A stretch of DNA of 64,000 nucleotides from Paracoccus sp. DMF-8 (GCF_029309835.1 NZ_JARJHL010000016.1:1-64000), one strand, 5' to 3'; shown: positions 9,781 through 19,740, counted from the first letter of the stretch. The notes: generated by a model from the letters alone, not told the origin. Program-made: numbers and translations.

Positions 9781-10707
9781 ATGCCGCCGATCATCGAAAT
9801 CGAACATGTGACCAAGCAATATGACAGCGGCACCCGCGCGCTGGACGACATTTCGCTGGACATCCGCGATGGCGAGATTCTGGCCCTGCTGGGACCGAAT
9901 GGCGCGGGCAAGACGACGCTGATTTCCACCATCTGCGGACAGGTGCGCATGACCGGCGGGCGCGTTCTGGTCGGCGGCCATGACATCCGCACCGACTGGC
10001 GCGCGGCGCGCAAGCTGATCGGGTTGGTGCCGCAGGAAATCTCGCTTGAGCCGTTCGAAAAGGTCATCGACTGCGTGCGCTTTACCCGCGGTCTGTATGG
10101 CATGCCGCCGGACGATGCCTATCTGGAACAGGTGCTGCGCAGCCTGGCCCTGTGGGACAAGCGCGATGCCCGCACCCGCGAATTGTCGGGCGGGATGAAG
10201 CGGCGCGTGATGATTGCCAAGGCGCTGGCGCATCGTCCGCGCGTGCTGTTCCTGGATGAACCGACGGCTGGCGTCGACGTCGCCCTGCGCCGCGAGATGT
10301 GGGATGTGGTGCGCGATCTGCGCAATCAGGGCGTGACCATCATCCTGACCACCCATTATCTGGAAGAGGCCGAGGAAATGGCCGACCGCATCGGCGTCAT
10401 CCGCAAGGGCCGCCTGTTGCTGGTCGAGCCGACGGAAAAGTTGATGGGCGAATTCGGCCGCAAGCGCCTGACCGTCCAGCTTTCGACGCCCTTGCCCGCG
10501 CTGACCCCGGAATTGCAGGAATTGGGCGTGGCGCTGTCCCCCGACGGGATGGAGCTGGGCTTTGACTATGACACCCGCGCCGAACGCACCGGCATCGCGC
10601 GGCTTCTGGGCGAAATCGTGGCGCTTGGCATTCCGGTGCGCGATCTGGCGACCAAGCAATCCTCGCTGGAGGAAGTGTTCATTTCGCTGGTAGAGGAAAC
10701 GGCATGA
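9781..10707 (+). CDS. ABC-2 type transporter ATP-binding protein
   Basis: This is a 308-residue ATPase with Walker [10 protein letters not shown] at about residues 39-47, signature LSGGMKRR, Walker [13 protein letters not shown] and the H-loop in [11 protein letters not shown]. The LSGGMKRR and AGVD wording, together with a roughly 80-residue C-terminal extension, is typical of ABC-2 exporters of the YadG type. It overlaps the permease gene by four bases (ATGA), so the two form one exporter. The substrate is not identified by sequence; YadGH-type systems are poorly characterised. Confidence 0.85.
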   Translation: MPPIIEIEHVTKQYDSGTRALDDISLDIRDGEILALLGPNGAGKTTLISTICGQVRMTGGRVLVGGHDIRTDWRAARKLIGLVPQEISLEPFEKVIDCVRFTRGLYGMPPDDAYLEQVLRSLALWDKRDARTRELSGGMKRRVMIAKALAHRPRVLFLDEPTAGVDVALRREMWDVVRDLRNQGVTIILTTHYLEEAEEMADRIGVIRKGRLLLVEPTEKLMGEFGRKRLTVQLSTPLPALTPELQELGVALSPDGMELGFDYDTRAERTGIARLLGEIVALGIPVRDLATKQSSLEEVFISLVEETA

Positions 10708-11465
10708 ACTGGCAGGCGGTCAGGACGATCTATCACCACGAAATGTCGCGCTTCTTTCGCACGACATGGCAGTCTCTGGCATCGCCGGTGCTGTCCACGG
10801 TGCTGTATTTCGTGGTCTTTGGCGCGGCCATCGGCGGGCGCATCCAGTCGGTCGAAGGCGTCGCCTATGGCGCTTTCATCGTGCCGGGGCTGATGATGCT
10901 GACGGTGCTGCAACAGTCGGTGTCGAATGCCAGTTTCGGGATCTTTTTCCCGAAATTCTCGGGCACGGTCTATGAATTCCTGGTCGCCCCCACCGGCTGG
11001 ATCGAGGTCACGATGGGCTTTGTCGGCGCCGCCGCCAGCAAGGCGATGCTGATTGCCGTGGTGATCCTGCTGACCAGCTTTTTCTTTGTCGGCGTCCATA
11101 TCGCGCATCCGTTCTGGATGGCGGCTTTCCTGATCATGACGGCGATCAGCTTTTCCCTGCTGGGTTTCATCATCGGGCTGTGGGCCAGGAATTTCGAACA
11201 GTTGCAGATCGTGCCGCTGATGGTCATCACGCCGCTGGTCTTTCTGGGCGGCGCCTTTTATTCGGCATCCATGCTGCCCCCGTTCTGGGAAGCCGTGGCC
11301 AAGCTGAACCCGGTGCTTTACCTGATTTCCGGTTTCCGCTGGTCGTTTTTCGATATCGCGGATGTCCCGGTCAAGGTGTCGCTGCTGGCGGTTTCGGTGA
11401 TGCTGGTGATCTGCCTGTTCCTGATCCGCCAGATCTTTGCGACGGGTTGGCGCCTGCGCGAGTAA
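10704..11465 (+). CDS. ABC-2 type transporter permease
   Basis: This 253-residue membrane protein has six predicted hydrophobic segments and the ABC2 membrane pattern: an N-terminal amphipathic region ([19 protein letters not shown]), then a helix near residue 30, a long conserved stretch [16 protein letters not shown] near 58-73, and [17 protein letters not shown] near 178-194. It is the partner of the ATPase directly upstream, whose stop it overlaps. The order ATPase then permease matches YadG/YadH. The two probably function as a dimer of each subunit. The exported substrate is unknown. Confidence 0.85.
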   Translation: MNWQAVRTIYHHEMSRFFRTTWQSLASPVLSTVLYFVVFGAAIGGRIQSVEGVAYGAFIVPGLMMLTVLQQSVSNASFGIFFPKFSGTVYEFLVAPTGWIEVTMGFVGAAASKAMLIAVVILLTSFFFVGVHIAHPFWMAAFLIMTAISFSLLGFIIGLWARNFEQLQIVPLMVITPLVFLGGAFYSASMLPPFWEAVAKLNPVLYLISGFRWSFFDIADVPVKVSLLAVSVMLVICLFLIRQIFATGWRLRE

Positions 11466-11488
11466 CCTCGCCCGTGCACCCACCAGGC

Positions 11489-11834
11489 TTATTGCGCCGG
11501 AACGCAGTCCTGCGCCTTGCCGTCATCCTTCATCGCATCGGTGAAGGTGGCGGTTTCGCCTTTCGTCCACCACTTCCATCGCGCCCGCCGCATAGCGCGC
11601 GCCCGATCCCGAGATGACGTTGACAAAGACGATATCCTGCCCGTCCAGCGTCAGTACCGCCAGGCTGTTCGGGCCGACATTGATGTATTGCACATCGAAA
11701 GCCGGTCCGCCGTCGCAGGAATAGCGCGACGACTGGATCGTGGCGTCGCCACCCGTCAGCGGCAGGGTAACGCCGGCCCCGGCGAATGCGGGCGCGGACA
11801 TCGACAGGGTGGCCAGAAGGGCAAGGCGTTTCAT
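11489..11834 (-). CDS. MliC-like C-type lysozyme inhibitor (one frameshift)
   Basis: The start at 11834 gives a signal peptide ([20 protein letters not shown]). The mature domain reads [15 protein letters not shown], then [27 protein letters not shown] and a final cysteine in DCVPAQ. The SGSGARY and WWTKG blocks and the paired cysteines are hallmarks of MliC, a periplasmic or lipid-anchored inhibitor of C-type lysozyme. An extra base near 11572 throws the observed frame off just at the tryptophan pair; removing it restores the family sequence to a TAA at 11489. There is no lipobox cysteine at the cleavage region, so this copy is probably soluble. It follows the COG3904-like gene by 22 bases. 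Confidence 0.8.
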
Positions 11835-11856
11835 CGGTCGTTCCTTATCTTGTCGG

Positions 11857-12339
11857 TCAGTTGGCGCACAGCCGGGTTTGCGGGTCCAGTCGGACATATT
11901 CGCGGGCGGTGATCTTCTGGATCTCCAGCGAATGTTTCCATTCCGCGTCCCAACGGCGCTTGATGCCATTCCGGTAATAGGACCCCATGATGTTATCGAC
12001 GCCCTGCGGGATGATGGTCGTGCCGGGGATGCGCGGCGCATGGAACCCGACCGTGGCGCGCGGGCCAAGGCAGGCATTGGGCAGGGTGATATACAGCGTG
12101 CAGGCCGAACCGCAGTAACCCCGCACCTCGACCGGCCGCCCCGAGCGCGCCAGTTCGTTGCGGCGCTGGATCGCGGCCATGACATTGCCGCCGCGATCGC
12201 CGACGATGATCGGCTCGCGGCTTGGCGCGGGCATGTTGCCGCCGCCGCCGGATGGACCGGTGGGCGACACGGTTTGCACGCAGGCTGCCATCGCGGCCAG
12301 GGCGGCAAACATCAGGGGGCGGATGAACATGTTTCTCAT
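11857..12339 (-). CDS. COG3904-like periplasmic lipoprotein
   Basis: This 160-residue protein starts [20 protein letters not shown], with a lipobox-like LAAMAAC and cysteine near residue 20, so it is probably an exported lipoprotein. The core contains [19 protein letters not shown] followed by GFHAPR. In COG3904 predicted periplasmic proteins this GxSAC...FHxP arrangement resembles a ClpP/crotonase-like fold with a candidate serine in the SAC motif. Enzymatic activity has not been shown for the family as far as I know. An in-frame ATG at 12330 is an alternative start. It lies upstream of the MliC gene on the same strand, and its start is 102 bases from rimO on the other strand. Confidence 0.65.
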   Translation of the reverse strand: MRNMFIRPLMFAALAAMAACVQTVSPTGPSGGGGNMPAPSREPIIVGDRGGNVMAAIQRRNELARSGRPVEVRGYCGSACTLYITLPNACLGPRATVGFHAPRIPGTTIIPQGVDNIMGSYYRNGIKRRWDAEWKHSLEIQKITAREYVRLDPQTRLCAN

Positions 12340-12441
12340 GCCCGAACCTTGCCGCTTTCGCGCGATGTTGAAAAGCCACGAAGATGCGGGCGTCTTATCT
12401 GCCCGCTTGTCATCCGAACGCCCTGCGCTATATGCGCGAGG

Positions 12442-13806
12442 ATGCAAGCCAATCCGCCAGATCTCCGCCCCGACCTCGCCCGTGCCGCCATCCCCGATGA
12501 GCGGCGCGAGGGCCAGCCCACCATCGGCATGGTCAGCCTTGGCTGCCCCAAGGCGCTGGTCGACAGCGAACGCATCCTGACGCGTCTGCGGGCCGAGGGC
12601 TATTCGATCAGTCCCGATTATCGCGGGGCGGGGGCGGTCATCGTCAATACCTGCGGTTTTCTGGACAGCGCCAAGGCCGAAAGCCTTGAGGCGATCGGCG
12701 AGGCGCTGGCCGAGAATGGCAAGGTCATCGTGACCGGCTGTCTGGGGGCAGAGCCCGAATATATCACCGGCGTTCACCCGTCGGTTCTGGCCGTCACCGG
12801 CCCGCAGCAATACGAGCAGGTGCTGGACGCCGTGCATCGCGCCGTGCCACCCAGCCCCGACCCCTTCATCGACCTGCTGCCCGCCAGCGGGGTCAAGCTG
12901 ACGCCGCGCCACTACAGCTATCTCAAGATTTCCGAAGGCTGCAATCACGCCTGCAAGTTCTGCATCATCCCCGACATGCGCGGCAAGCTGGCCAGCCGCC
13001 CCGCCCATGCTGTCATGCGCGAGGCCGAAAAGCTGGTTCAGGCGGGCGTGCGCGAGCTGCTGGTGATTTCGCAGGACACCAGCGCCTATGGGCTGGATCG
13101 CAGATATGAAACCGAACGCGGTCACCGCGCGCATATCACCGACCTTGCCCGCGATCTGGGCGGGTTGGGGGCCTGGGTGCGGCTGCATTACGTCTATCCC
13201 TATCCGCATGTGCGCGACCTGATCCCGCTGATGGCAGATGGCCTTGTGCTGCCCTATCTGGATATCCCGTTCCAGCACGCCCACCCGGATGTGCTGAAAC
13301 GCATGGCGCGCCCTGCGGCGGCGGCGAAAACGCTGGATGAAATCGCGGCATGGCGCGCGGCCTGCCCGGATATCACCCTGCGTTCGACATTCATCGTCGG
13401 CTATCCCGGCGAAACCGAGGCCGAATTCCAGACCCTGCTGGATTGGCTGGACGAGGCGCAACTGGATCGCGTCGGCTGTTTCCAATATGAAAACGTCAAG
13501 GGCGCGCGGGCGAACCTGCTGCCCGACCATGTCCCGGCCGAGATCAAACAGGACCGTTGGGACCGCTTCATGGAAAAGGCGCAGGCCATTTCCGAAGCGA
13601 AGCTGGCCGCCAAGGTCGGCCAACGCATCGACGTGATCGTGGACAGCGTGGATCAGGACGGCGCGACCTGCCGGACCAAGGCCGATGCCCCGGAAATCGA
13701 CGGCAACCTGTTCATTGACGAAGGGTTCGAGGGCCTGACCCCCGGCGATATCGTCACCGTGACGGTGGACGAGGCCGGGGAATACGATCTGTGGGGGCGG
13801 CTTTAG
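12442..13806 (+). CDS. rimO: Ribosomal protein S12 methylthiotransferase RimO
   Basis: RimO is a radical SAM enzyme that adds a methylthio group to a conserved aspartate of ribosomal protein S12. The 454 residues show the full order. The N-terminal UPF0004 domain has its three cysteines in SLGCPKA, NTCGFL and TGCLGAEPE. The radical SAM motif CNHACKFC is at about residue 167 and the C-terminal TRAM domain ends YDLWGRL. The ALVDSERI wording near residue 36 distinguishes RimO from the tRNA enzyme MiaB. The start at 12442 ([11 protein letters not shown]) fits the family. It stops one base before the convergent gene on the minus strand. Confidence 0.95.
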   Translation: MQANPPDLRPDLARAAIPDERREGQPTIGMVSLGCPKALVDSERILTRLRAEGYSISPDYRGAGAVIVNTCGFLDSAKAESLEAIGEALAENGKVIVTGCLGAEPEYITGVHPSVLAVTGPQQYEQVLDAVHRAVPPSPDPFIDLLPASGVKLTPRHYSYLKISEGCNHACKFCIIPDMRGKLASRPAHAVMREAEKLVQAGVRELLVISQDTSAYGLDRRYETERGHRAHITDLARDLGGLGAWVRLHYVYPYPHVRDLIPLMADGLVLPYLDIPFQHAHPDVLKRMARPAAAAKTLDEIAAWRAACPDITLRSTFIVGYPGETEAEFQTLLDWLDEAQLDRVGCFQYENVKGARANLLPDHVPAEIKQDRWDRFMEKAQAISEAKLAAKVGQRIDVIVDSVDQDGATCRTKADAPEIDGNLFIDEGFEGLTPGDIVTVTVDEAGEYDLWGRL

Positions 13807-14631
13807 TCAGCCGCCACTTTGGCAGGATTTCAGCAGATCCATCGCCTCGGTCAGGTCGCGGCGCAGGCGCTGCATGACCATGCGGTTGTTGTGGATATAG
13901 ACCTGCCGGGCCGAGGCGATATCGTATTCGGTCTGCAACCGCTGCTCCAGCGTTTCGTTCAGCGCGCGGTCATAGGCATAGACCGCCTTGACCAGCGCCG
14001 CCGCGCGGCCGACCTTGCTATAGGTGTTGCCCTCGGCGGTCGAGGCCATATCCGCGACCCCCTTGATCGAATCGGCCAGCAGATTGACCCCGCCCTGCGC
14101 GGCCTTTTGCTGGGCGGTCTGGATGTTCGGGGCGGTTTTCATCTCGTTCACGGTATTGGCCATGCCCAGAACCTGCTGGCCGGTCATCACCCCGAACTGC
14201 CCGCCCGCGCCCCTGGCGGGCAGGTTCGACACGACGCTGTTTGCCGTGCGCAGCGCGATGGTCGTCGCATCGCCCTGACCATGCGCGACCTCGGAAATCG
14301 AGCCTGCCGTGTCGATCGCGGCATTGCCCAGCCCGCTGACCACGCTCGCCTGACCGCCGACGATCGCGCCCGCCAGATCCAGAAAGGCGACGCTGGTATC
14401 CTTGACCAGCCGCGCGAATGTATAGGCCTTGTTCGCGAAATTCAGCCGGTCCTGAATCGCCATCAATTCGCGGTGGGTGTCTTCCATCGCGCGCATGTGG
14501 CGGCCGATGTTGTCGATCTTTTCGATATGGATGGTGCAGGCCGCGGGGGGCAGGATCTGGTGGCGGCGATAGGTGTCGCCGCTGCCCGCCTGCGAAGGTT
14601 GAGATTGTCTCTGCCGTGTCTGACCCGACAT
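13807..14631 (-). CDS. Hypothetical protein, helical with Gly/Ala-rich centre
   Basis: I do not recognise this 274-residue protein. The start at 14631 (MSGQTRQRQSQ) has a GGAGAG ribosome site seven bases upstream; an ATG at 14655 is weaker. Residues 1-30 are polar and probably disordered. A helical, charged region follows around residues 38-70. The middle (about 75-190) is rich in Gly, Ala, Ser and Val, with phrases such as FLDLAGAIVGGQ and SGLGNAAIDTAGS. The last 80 residues are helical again and probably coiled coil. There is no signal peptide and only weak hydrophobic stretches. It is convergent with rimO with no spacer and divergent from a sulfotransferase gene. The layout recalls accessory proteins of contractile or toxin systems, but that is only a resemblance. 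Confidence 0.65.
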   Translation of the reverse strand: MSGQTRQRQSQPSQAGSGDTYRRHQILPPAACTIHIEKIDNIGRHMRAMEDTHRELMAIQDRLNFANKAYTFARLVKDTSVAFLDLAGAIVGGQASVVSGLGNAAIDTAGSISEVAHGQGDATTIALRTANSVVSNLPARGAGGQFGVMTGQQVLGMANTVNEMKTAPNIQTAQQKAAQGGVNLLADSIKGVADMASTAEGNTYSKVGRAAALVKAVYAYDRALNETLEQRLQTEYDIASARQVYIHNNRMVMQRLRRDLTEAMDLLKSCQSGG

Positions 14632-14793
14632 TGCCCGCTCTCCATTCTTGGTCACGGGGGCAGGTTAGGCGCTGTTTCCGCGCCTGTCCATTCGGTGCGG
14701 CGGGTGACGTGGTGCAATCGGCGGAAATAGCCTTTCCGATCAAGGACGGGTGGCTTAGACACGGATACAACCGCACAGCCGATTGACCGCGTG

Positions 14794-15669
14794 ATGAGCA
14801 TGGCAGAACAGACCGATTGGGACGATGACGGCAGGCCGCGCAAGCCTGCGGTGGTGGGAATCGGCGCGCAAAAGGCCGGGACGACATGGCTCAGCCAGAT
14901 CCTGTCCCAGCATCCCCGCATCTGGACCCCGCCCTTCAAGGAGGCGCAGTTTTTCAACGCGCGCTATGTCCCCGAACATATGAAATGGCTGCCCTGGCAT
15001 TTCCGGCGCGGCAAGCTGAACATCCAGAAACGTTTCGACGCGCGGGGCGAGGAAATGCCCGCCCATCTGAAACGCTATCTGGCCCGCGTCACGCGCGAGC
15101 CGATGTTCACCAACCACTGGTATAAAATGATGTTCGCGCCCGCCCCTGCCGGGACGCTGCCCATGGATATCACCCCCGAATATTCGACCCTTCCCGAACA
15201 GGGCGTTGAATTCGTGTCGAAATTCCTGAGCAATTCCAAATTTATCTATATCCTGCGCCACCCCGTCGACCGGGCGATTTCGCAGATGAAGATGAATATC
15301 ACGCGGGCAGGCCGCAAACCCGCCACGGTCGATGACTGGATGCAGGAAATTCAGGATCCGGTGCTGTATGACCGGGGCGATTACGCGACCTATGTGCCGC
15401 GCTGGAAACAGTATTTCGGCGATGACCAGTTGCTGATCCTGCCCTTTGGCGCGATTGCCCGCGATCCCTTGGGCGTCATGCGTCAGGTCGAAAAATTCCT
15501 GTCGATCCGGCCCCATGACTATCGCAATCTGGGCAACAAGGTCTTTGCCTCGGTCAGGGGGCTGTCGGTCCCGGATGAGGCGCGGGCTGCATTGCGCGCC
15601 CGGCTGGAGCCGCAATTCGCCTATCTGGAAAGCGCCTTTCCCAAGGAATTCACCGAACAGATCCGCTAA
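14794..15669 (+). CDS. Sulfotransferase domain protein
   Basis: Sulfotransferases move sulfate from PAPS to a hydroxyl or amine on a glycan, lipid or small molecule. The phosphosulfate-binding loop is GAQKAGTTWL at about residues 24-33 and the 3'-phosphate loop is FIYILRHPVDRAISQ at about 150-164. The protein is about 291 residues, a full-length single domain. Three starts are possible: GTG 14791, ATG 14794 and ATG 14800; none has a strong ribosome site. The acceptor cannot be read from sequence. The nearby FkbH-like and hydrolase genes suggest surface-glycan or metabolite decoration, but they are not in one operon. A second, internally deleted sulfotransferase is at 53644-53922. Confidence 0.8.
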   Translation: MSMAEQTDWDDDGRPRKPAVVGIGAQKAGTTWLSQILSQHPRIWTPPFKEAQFFNARYVPEHMKWLPWHFRRGKLNIQKRFDARGEEMPAHLKRYLARVTREPMFTNHWYKMMFAPAPAGTLPMDITPEYSTLPEQGVEFVSKFLSNSKFIYILRHPVDRAISQMKMNITRAGRKPATVDDWMQEIQDPVLYDRGDYATYVPRWKQYFGDDQLLILPFGAIARDPLGVMRQVEKFLSIRPHDYRNLGNKVFASVRGLSVPDEARAALRARLEPQFAYLESAFPKEFTEQIR

Positions 15670-15762
15670 ACGATCCGGGTCTGTCTGCACCTCTTGTCCG
15701 CTTTCCCTTTGCGCGTTCCTGTCCTAAAAGGCGGGCCAGATGCAGCGAAAGGGAAAACGATC

Positions 15763-17418
15763 ATGGCCTCTTACCAGTTCGTCTATCACATGGACGGCGT
15801 GTCCAAGGCCTATGCGGGCGGCAAGAAGGTTTTTGAAAACATCCGGCTGAACTTTCTGCCCGGCGTCAAGATCGGCGTCGTCGGCGTCAACGGCGCGGGT
15901 AAATCGTCGCTGCTGCGCATCATGGCCGGCATCGACAAGGATTTCACCGGCGAGGCCTGGGCCGCCAAGGGCGCGACCGTGGGTTACCTGCCGCAGGAAC
16001 CCCAGCTTGACCCGGCGCTGAACGTGCGCGGCAACGTCATGGAGGGCGTCAAGGCCAAGCAGGCCAAGCTGGACCGCTACAACGAACTGGCGATGAATTA
16101 CTCGGACGAAACCGCCGAGGAAATGGCCGCGCTGCAAGACCAGATCGACGCCGAGAACCTGTGGGATCTGGACAGCCAGATCGACGTCGCGATGGAGGCC
16201 CTGCGCTGCCCGCCCGACGATGCGGATGTCGAAAGCCTGTCGGGCGGCGAACGTCGCCGCGTCGCACTGTGCAAGCTGCTGCTGGAACAGCCCGACATGC
16301 TGCTGCTGGACGAGCCGACCAACCACCTTGACGCGGAAACCATCGCCTGGCTGCAAAAGCACCTGATCGAATATCCGGGCACGATCCTGACCGTGACCCA
16401 CGACCGCTATTTCCTGGACGACATCACCAGCTGGATCTCGGAACTGGATCGCGGCCGGGGCATCCCCTACGAGGGCAATTATTCGTCCTGGCTGGAACAA
16501 AAGGCCAAGCGGCTGGAACAGGAAGGCCGCGAGGACAAGGCCAAGCAGAAAACGCTGGAACGCGAACTGGAATGGATCCGCGCCGGTGCCAAGGCCCGTC
16601 AGGCCAAGCAAAAGGCCCGGATCAACGCCTATAACGAACTGGCTGGCGAATCCGAACGCGAAAAGCTGACCCGCGCCCAGATCATCATCCCGAACGGCCC
16701 GCGCCTTGGCGACAAGGTGATCGAGGTCGAGGGGCTGAAAAAGGCGATGGGCGACAAGCTGTTGATCGAAAATCTGGATTTCGCCCTGCCGCCCGGCGGC
16801 ATCGTCGGCGTGATCGGTCCGAACGGCGCCGGTAAATCGACGCTGTTCAAGATGCTGACCGGCCATGAAAAACCCGATGCCGGGGAAATCACCTATGGCG
16901 ACACGGTCAAGCTGTCCTTTGTCGATCAGTCGCGCGATGCGCTGAACCCGAATGCGACGGTCTGGGAAGAAATCTCGGGCGGGGCGGAACTGATCGAACT
17001 GGGCGATGCGCAGGTCAACAGCCGCGCCTATTGTTCGTCCTTCAACTTCAAGGGCGGGGATCAGCAGAAGAAAGTCGGCCTGCTGTCGGGCGGTGAACGC
17101 AACCGCGTCCATATGGCCAAGCTGCTGAAAGAAGGCGGAAACGTCCTGCTGCTGGACGAACCGACCAACGATCTGGACGTGGAAACCCTGCAGGCGCTGG
17201 AGGCCGCGCTGGAAGATTTCGCGGGCTGCGCGGTCATCATCTCGCACGACCGTTTCTTCCTTGACCGGCTGTGCACCCATATTCTGGCCTTCGAAGGCGA
17301 TGCGCATGTCGAATGGTTCGAAGGCAACTTCGAAGCCTATGAGGCCGACAAGATCCGCCGCCTTGGCCCGGATGCGGTCGAACCCAAGCGTGTGAAATAC
17401 AAGAAATTCACCCGCTGA
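15763..17418 (+). CDS. ettA: Energy-dependent translational throttle protein EttA (ABC-F)
   Basis: EttA is a soluble ABC-F ATPase that binds the ribosomal E site and gates early elongation according to ADP/ATP ratio. The 551-residue protein has two ABC domains. The first has Walker A GVNGAGKSS near residue 41, signature LSGGERRR and Walker B LLLDEPTNHLDAETI. The second has GPNGAGKST, LSGGERNR and LLLDEPTNDLDVETL. Between them is the charged linker (KAKQKTLERELEWIRAGAK). The opening MASYQFVYHMDGVSKAY and the ending KRVKYKKFTR are typical of EttA. A terminator follows at 17437. Confidence 0.93.
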   Translation: MASYQFVYHMDGVSKAYAGGKKVFENIRLNFLPGVKIGVVGVNGAGKSSLLRIMAGIDKDFTGEAWAAKGATVGYLPQEPQLDPALNVRGNVMEGVKAKQAKLDRYNELAMNYSDETAEEMAALQDQIDAENLWDLDSQIDVAMEALRCPPDDADVESLSGGERRRVALCKLLLEQPDMLLLDEPTNHLDAETIAWLQKHLIEYPGTILTVTHDRYFLDDITSWISELDRGRGIPYEGNYSSWLEQKAKRLEQEGREDKAKQKTLERELEWIRAGAKARQAKQKARINAYNELAGESEREKLTRAQIIIPNGPRLGDKVIEVEGLKKAMGDKLLIENLDFALPPGGIVGVIGPNGAGKSTLFKMLTGHEKPDAGEITYGDTVKLSFVDQSRDALNPNATVWEEISGGAELIELGDAQVNSRAYCSSFNFKGGDQQKKVGLLSGGERNRVHMAKLLKEGGNVLLLDEPTNDLDVETLQALEAALEDFAGCAVIISHDRFFLDRLCTHILAFEGDAHVEWFEGNFEAYEADKIRRLGPDAVEPKRVKYKKFTR

Positions 17419-17436
17419 TTGCCGGAAATCGGATCA

Positions 17437-17466
17437 GCCCCGCACCAGTTTGGGCGGGGCTTTCCC
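17437..17466 (+). terminator. Rho-independent terminator after ettA
   Basis: The inverted repeat AGCCCCGC / GCGGGGCT, with a 10-base loop, is followed by TTTCC. It lies 19 bases after the ettA stop. The U-run is short, so termination may be partial. Confidence 0.65.
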
Positions 17467-17791
17467 TCTTGACCGCCTTGGTGCCGTCGGATCAGCCCTT
17501 GCCCCTGCCTCGATTTGCAATGGCATGGTTGCAAAAACGTCAGAATTAGAAAAAACTTCAAGGGGTTCGCTGCCCGCCTTGACCTGACGGCACATGGCCC
17601 GCTACTTCCGGTTGAGGTCGGTTTTCTGAGACCCGAGCATGATTCGGATATGGTGCGGCGTTATGCCATGGGGCCTGAAGCGTAAATGGCCATCCAAGAC
17701 CCAAGGGTAAACTTTGCGGTCCTCAAGTTCAGAGTTAAGAGCGTTTTGAATCCCCGACCGGACGGTCTGGGGTGAAGTTTGTGGAGATGAC
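17467..17791. other. Intergenic region upstream of the FkbH-like gene
   Basis: This 325-base stretch has lower GC than its surroundings in parts (for example around 17520-17560). I see no convincing open frame, tRNA or riboswitch in it. A TTGACC at 17578 could be a -35 element, but no clear -10 follows at the right distance. It probably holds the promoter and leader of the gene at 17792. Confidence 0.4.
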
Positions 17792-19525
17792 ATGAGCGAT
17801 GCAAGATTCCAGGATGTGACCCGCGACATCAAGGTCGTGATCTGGGACCTGGACGAGACGTTCTGGAACGGCACCCTGTCCGAAGGCGGGATCACGCCCG
17901 TTCAGGCGCATATCGACATGGTGCGCGAACTGGTCGACCGGGGCATCATGTGTTCGATCTGTTCCAAGAATGATTTTGAAACCGCCAGGGCCAGACTGGT
18001 CGAACTGGGCATCTGGGACCGCTTTGTCTTTCCCCATATCGACTGGTCGCCCAAGGGGCAGGCGGTGCAGTCGATCCTGACCCGGATGCAGCTGCGTGAC
18101 GAAAACGCGCTGTTTCTGGACGACAACCACATGAACCTGCAAGAGGTGAAATTCTTTTCGCCCGGCATCGCCTGCGTTGATGCGGCGGGATCGACAGACG
18201 GGACGCAGGCCGATCTGACCGGGTTGCTGGATCTGCCGCAGCTCAAGGGCAAGGCGGACAAGGGCCACAGCCGTCTGCAGCAGTATCGGGTGCTGGAAAC
18301 CAAGGAAAGCGACCAGACGGAAGGCAACCTCTCGAACGAGGATTTCCTGCGTCAGTCGGGCATCAAGGTCCGCGTCATCACCGATTTCGACGATCAGATG
18401 GACCGCGTGCATGAACTGATCAACCGCACCAACCAGTTGAATTTCACCAAGCATCGCGTCAACACGCCCGAAGAAAAGGCCGAACTGGCCCGCATCCTGC
18501 GCGTGCCGGGCGTGCATGCCGGTCTGGTGCAGGTGCAGGACCGTTACGGCGATTACGGGATCGTCGGGTTCTTTTGCGTCCACAAGCGTTTCAACGGCAC
18601 CAATGTCCATCATTTCGCCTTTTCCTGCCGCACCCTGAACATGGGGATCGAGCAATGGGTCTGGCAGCATCTGGACCGCCCCGAATTCAAGGTGGTGGGG
18701 CCGGTATCCAGCAGTCTGGACGACCCGGCCAAGGTCGACTGGATTGCGCTGGTCGATGATTTCGACGCCGAACAGTCCAGCATCAGCGACCGGCGCCTGT
18801 GTCTGGTCGGCGGCTGCGACCTGCAACAGGTGTCGTTCTACTGCGGCTCGCAGCGCGATGAATATGTCAACAAGCCTGACGATAACGGGCTGATCGTGCG
18901 CTATGACGATGCGGGCTTTTTCCTGAATCCGCGCGACAAGTCGCTGGCCAACAACTGGGTGCTGAAAAACATCGTCGGCCACAGTCTGGACGACATGCTG
19001 GGGCTGGACGAAAGCCTGGGCCGCGCGGATGTCACGATCCTGTCGCTGCTGTTCGCCTTTATCACCCATAACCTGTTCACCTTCGAGGCGCAGGGCGACC
19101 CGGATCGCTATCTGGCGACGCTGCCGCCGAAACGGCTGGGCACGCTGGTGCGCAATCCCGAAATCGCGATGCGGATGCTGCGCACCCTGCATCATCTGCG
19201 GCTGGAGGATGAGGCGCATCTGGGCATGATCCGCCAATGTTTCGAACGCGCCCGCAGTCTGATGCGCCCCGAAGCGAGCCTGTTCATTCTGGGCTGCTCG
19301 GCCACTTTCGGCCCGCAGGCAGAGCGGACGGCCGACAAGCGCGTGGCCTATAACGCGATGTGCCGGAGTTTTTGCGACAGCCATCCGAACACGCATTTCA
19401 TCGACGTCGACCAGCTTGTCCCGCGCGAGGAATTCGTGGACAGCGACCATTACACCCGCAAGGGCTATTTCGTGCTGGCGGATTTCATCAAAAGCCATGT
19501 GCAGGATATGGCCAGGGTCGCCTGA
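17792..19525 (+). CDS. HAD-IIIC phosphatase / FkbH-like protein with C-terminal SGNH-like part
   Basis: This 577-residue protein begins with a HAD-IIIC domain: motif I VIWDLDETFWNGTLSEG (nucleophile D in DLDET near residue 18), motif II ICSKND, a lysine in PKGQAVQ and motif IV ALFLDDNHMN. The FkbH segment follows, with the GNAT-like phrase LINRTNQLNFTKHR and GDYGIVGFF. In polyketide pathways FkbH proteins load glyceryl units from 1,3-bisphosphoglycerate onto an acyl carrier protein. The C-terminal half contains VGGCDLQQVS and an ending with DSDHYTRKGY, which resembles the first and last blocks of SGNH hydrolases. No carrier protein or polyketide synthase gene is near it, so its partner must be elsewhere or its role is different. 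A terminator follows. Confidence 0.75.
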   Translation: MSDARFQDVTRDIKVVIWDLDETFWNGTLSEGGITPVQAHIDMVRELVDRGIMCSICSKNDFETARARLVELGIWDRFVFPHIDWSPKGQAVQSILTRMQLRDENALFLDDNHMNLQEVKFFSPGIACVDAAGSTDGTQADLTGLLDLPQLKGKADKGHSRLQQYRVLETKESDQTEGNLSNEDFLRQSGIKVRVITDFDDQMDRVHELINRTNQLNFTKHRVNTPEEKAELARILRVPGVHAGLVQVQDRYGDYGIVGFFCVHKRFNGTNVHHFAFSCRTLNMGIEQWVWQHLDRPEFKVVGPVSSSLDDPAKVDWIALVDDFDAEQSSISDRRLCLVGGCDLQQVSFYCGSQRDEYVNKPDDNGLIVRYDDAGFFLNPRDKSLANNWVLKNIVGHSLDDMLGLDESLGRADVTILSLLFAFITHNLFTFEAQGDPDRYLATLPPKRLGTLVRNPEIAMRMLRTLHHLRLEDEAHLGMIRQCFERARSLMRPEASLFILGCSATFGPQAERTADKRVAYNAMCRSFCDSHPNTHFIDVDQLVPREEFVDSDHYTRKGYFVLADFIKSHVQDMARVA

Positions 19526-19541
19526 TCCGGCCGGAATGACG

Positions 19542-19567
19542 AAAGGCCCGCGATTGCGGGCCTTTTT
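19542..19567 (+). terminator. Rho-independent terminator after the FkbH-like gene
   Basis: The perfect 10-base stem AAAGGCCCGC / GCGGGCCTTT has a GATT loop and continues into a T run. It lies 17 bases after the stop at 19525. It could also work for the convergent gene on the minus strand. Confidence 0.85.
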
Positions 19568-19740
19568 CATGGGTCGGTTGCTGTTCTGATCCGCTTTGCG
19601 CATCCGTCTGGGGATATGCCAGACGGGTTTCGGCAGATCCGCCGCATTCGCGTCCGCCGTTTGCGTTCCCACGGACTGGGCCCGTGTCACCTGCCAGGGC
19701 GCCGGATCGACGTTTTCCAGCGGCGGCAGGTCGGGATCGC

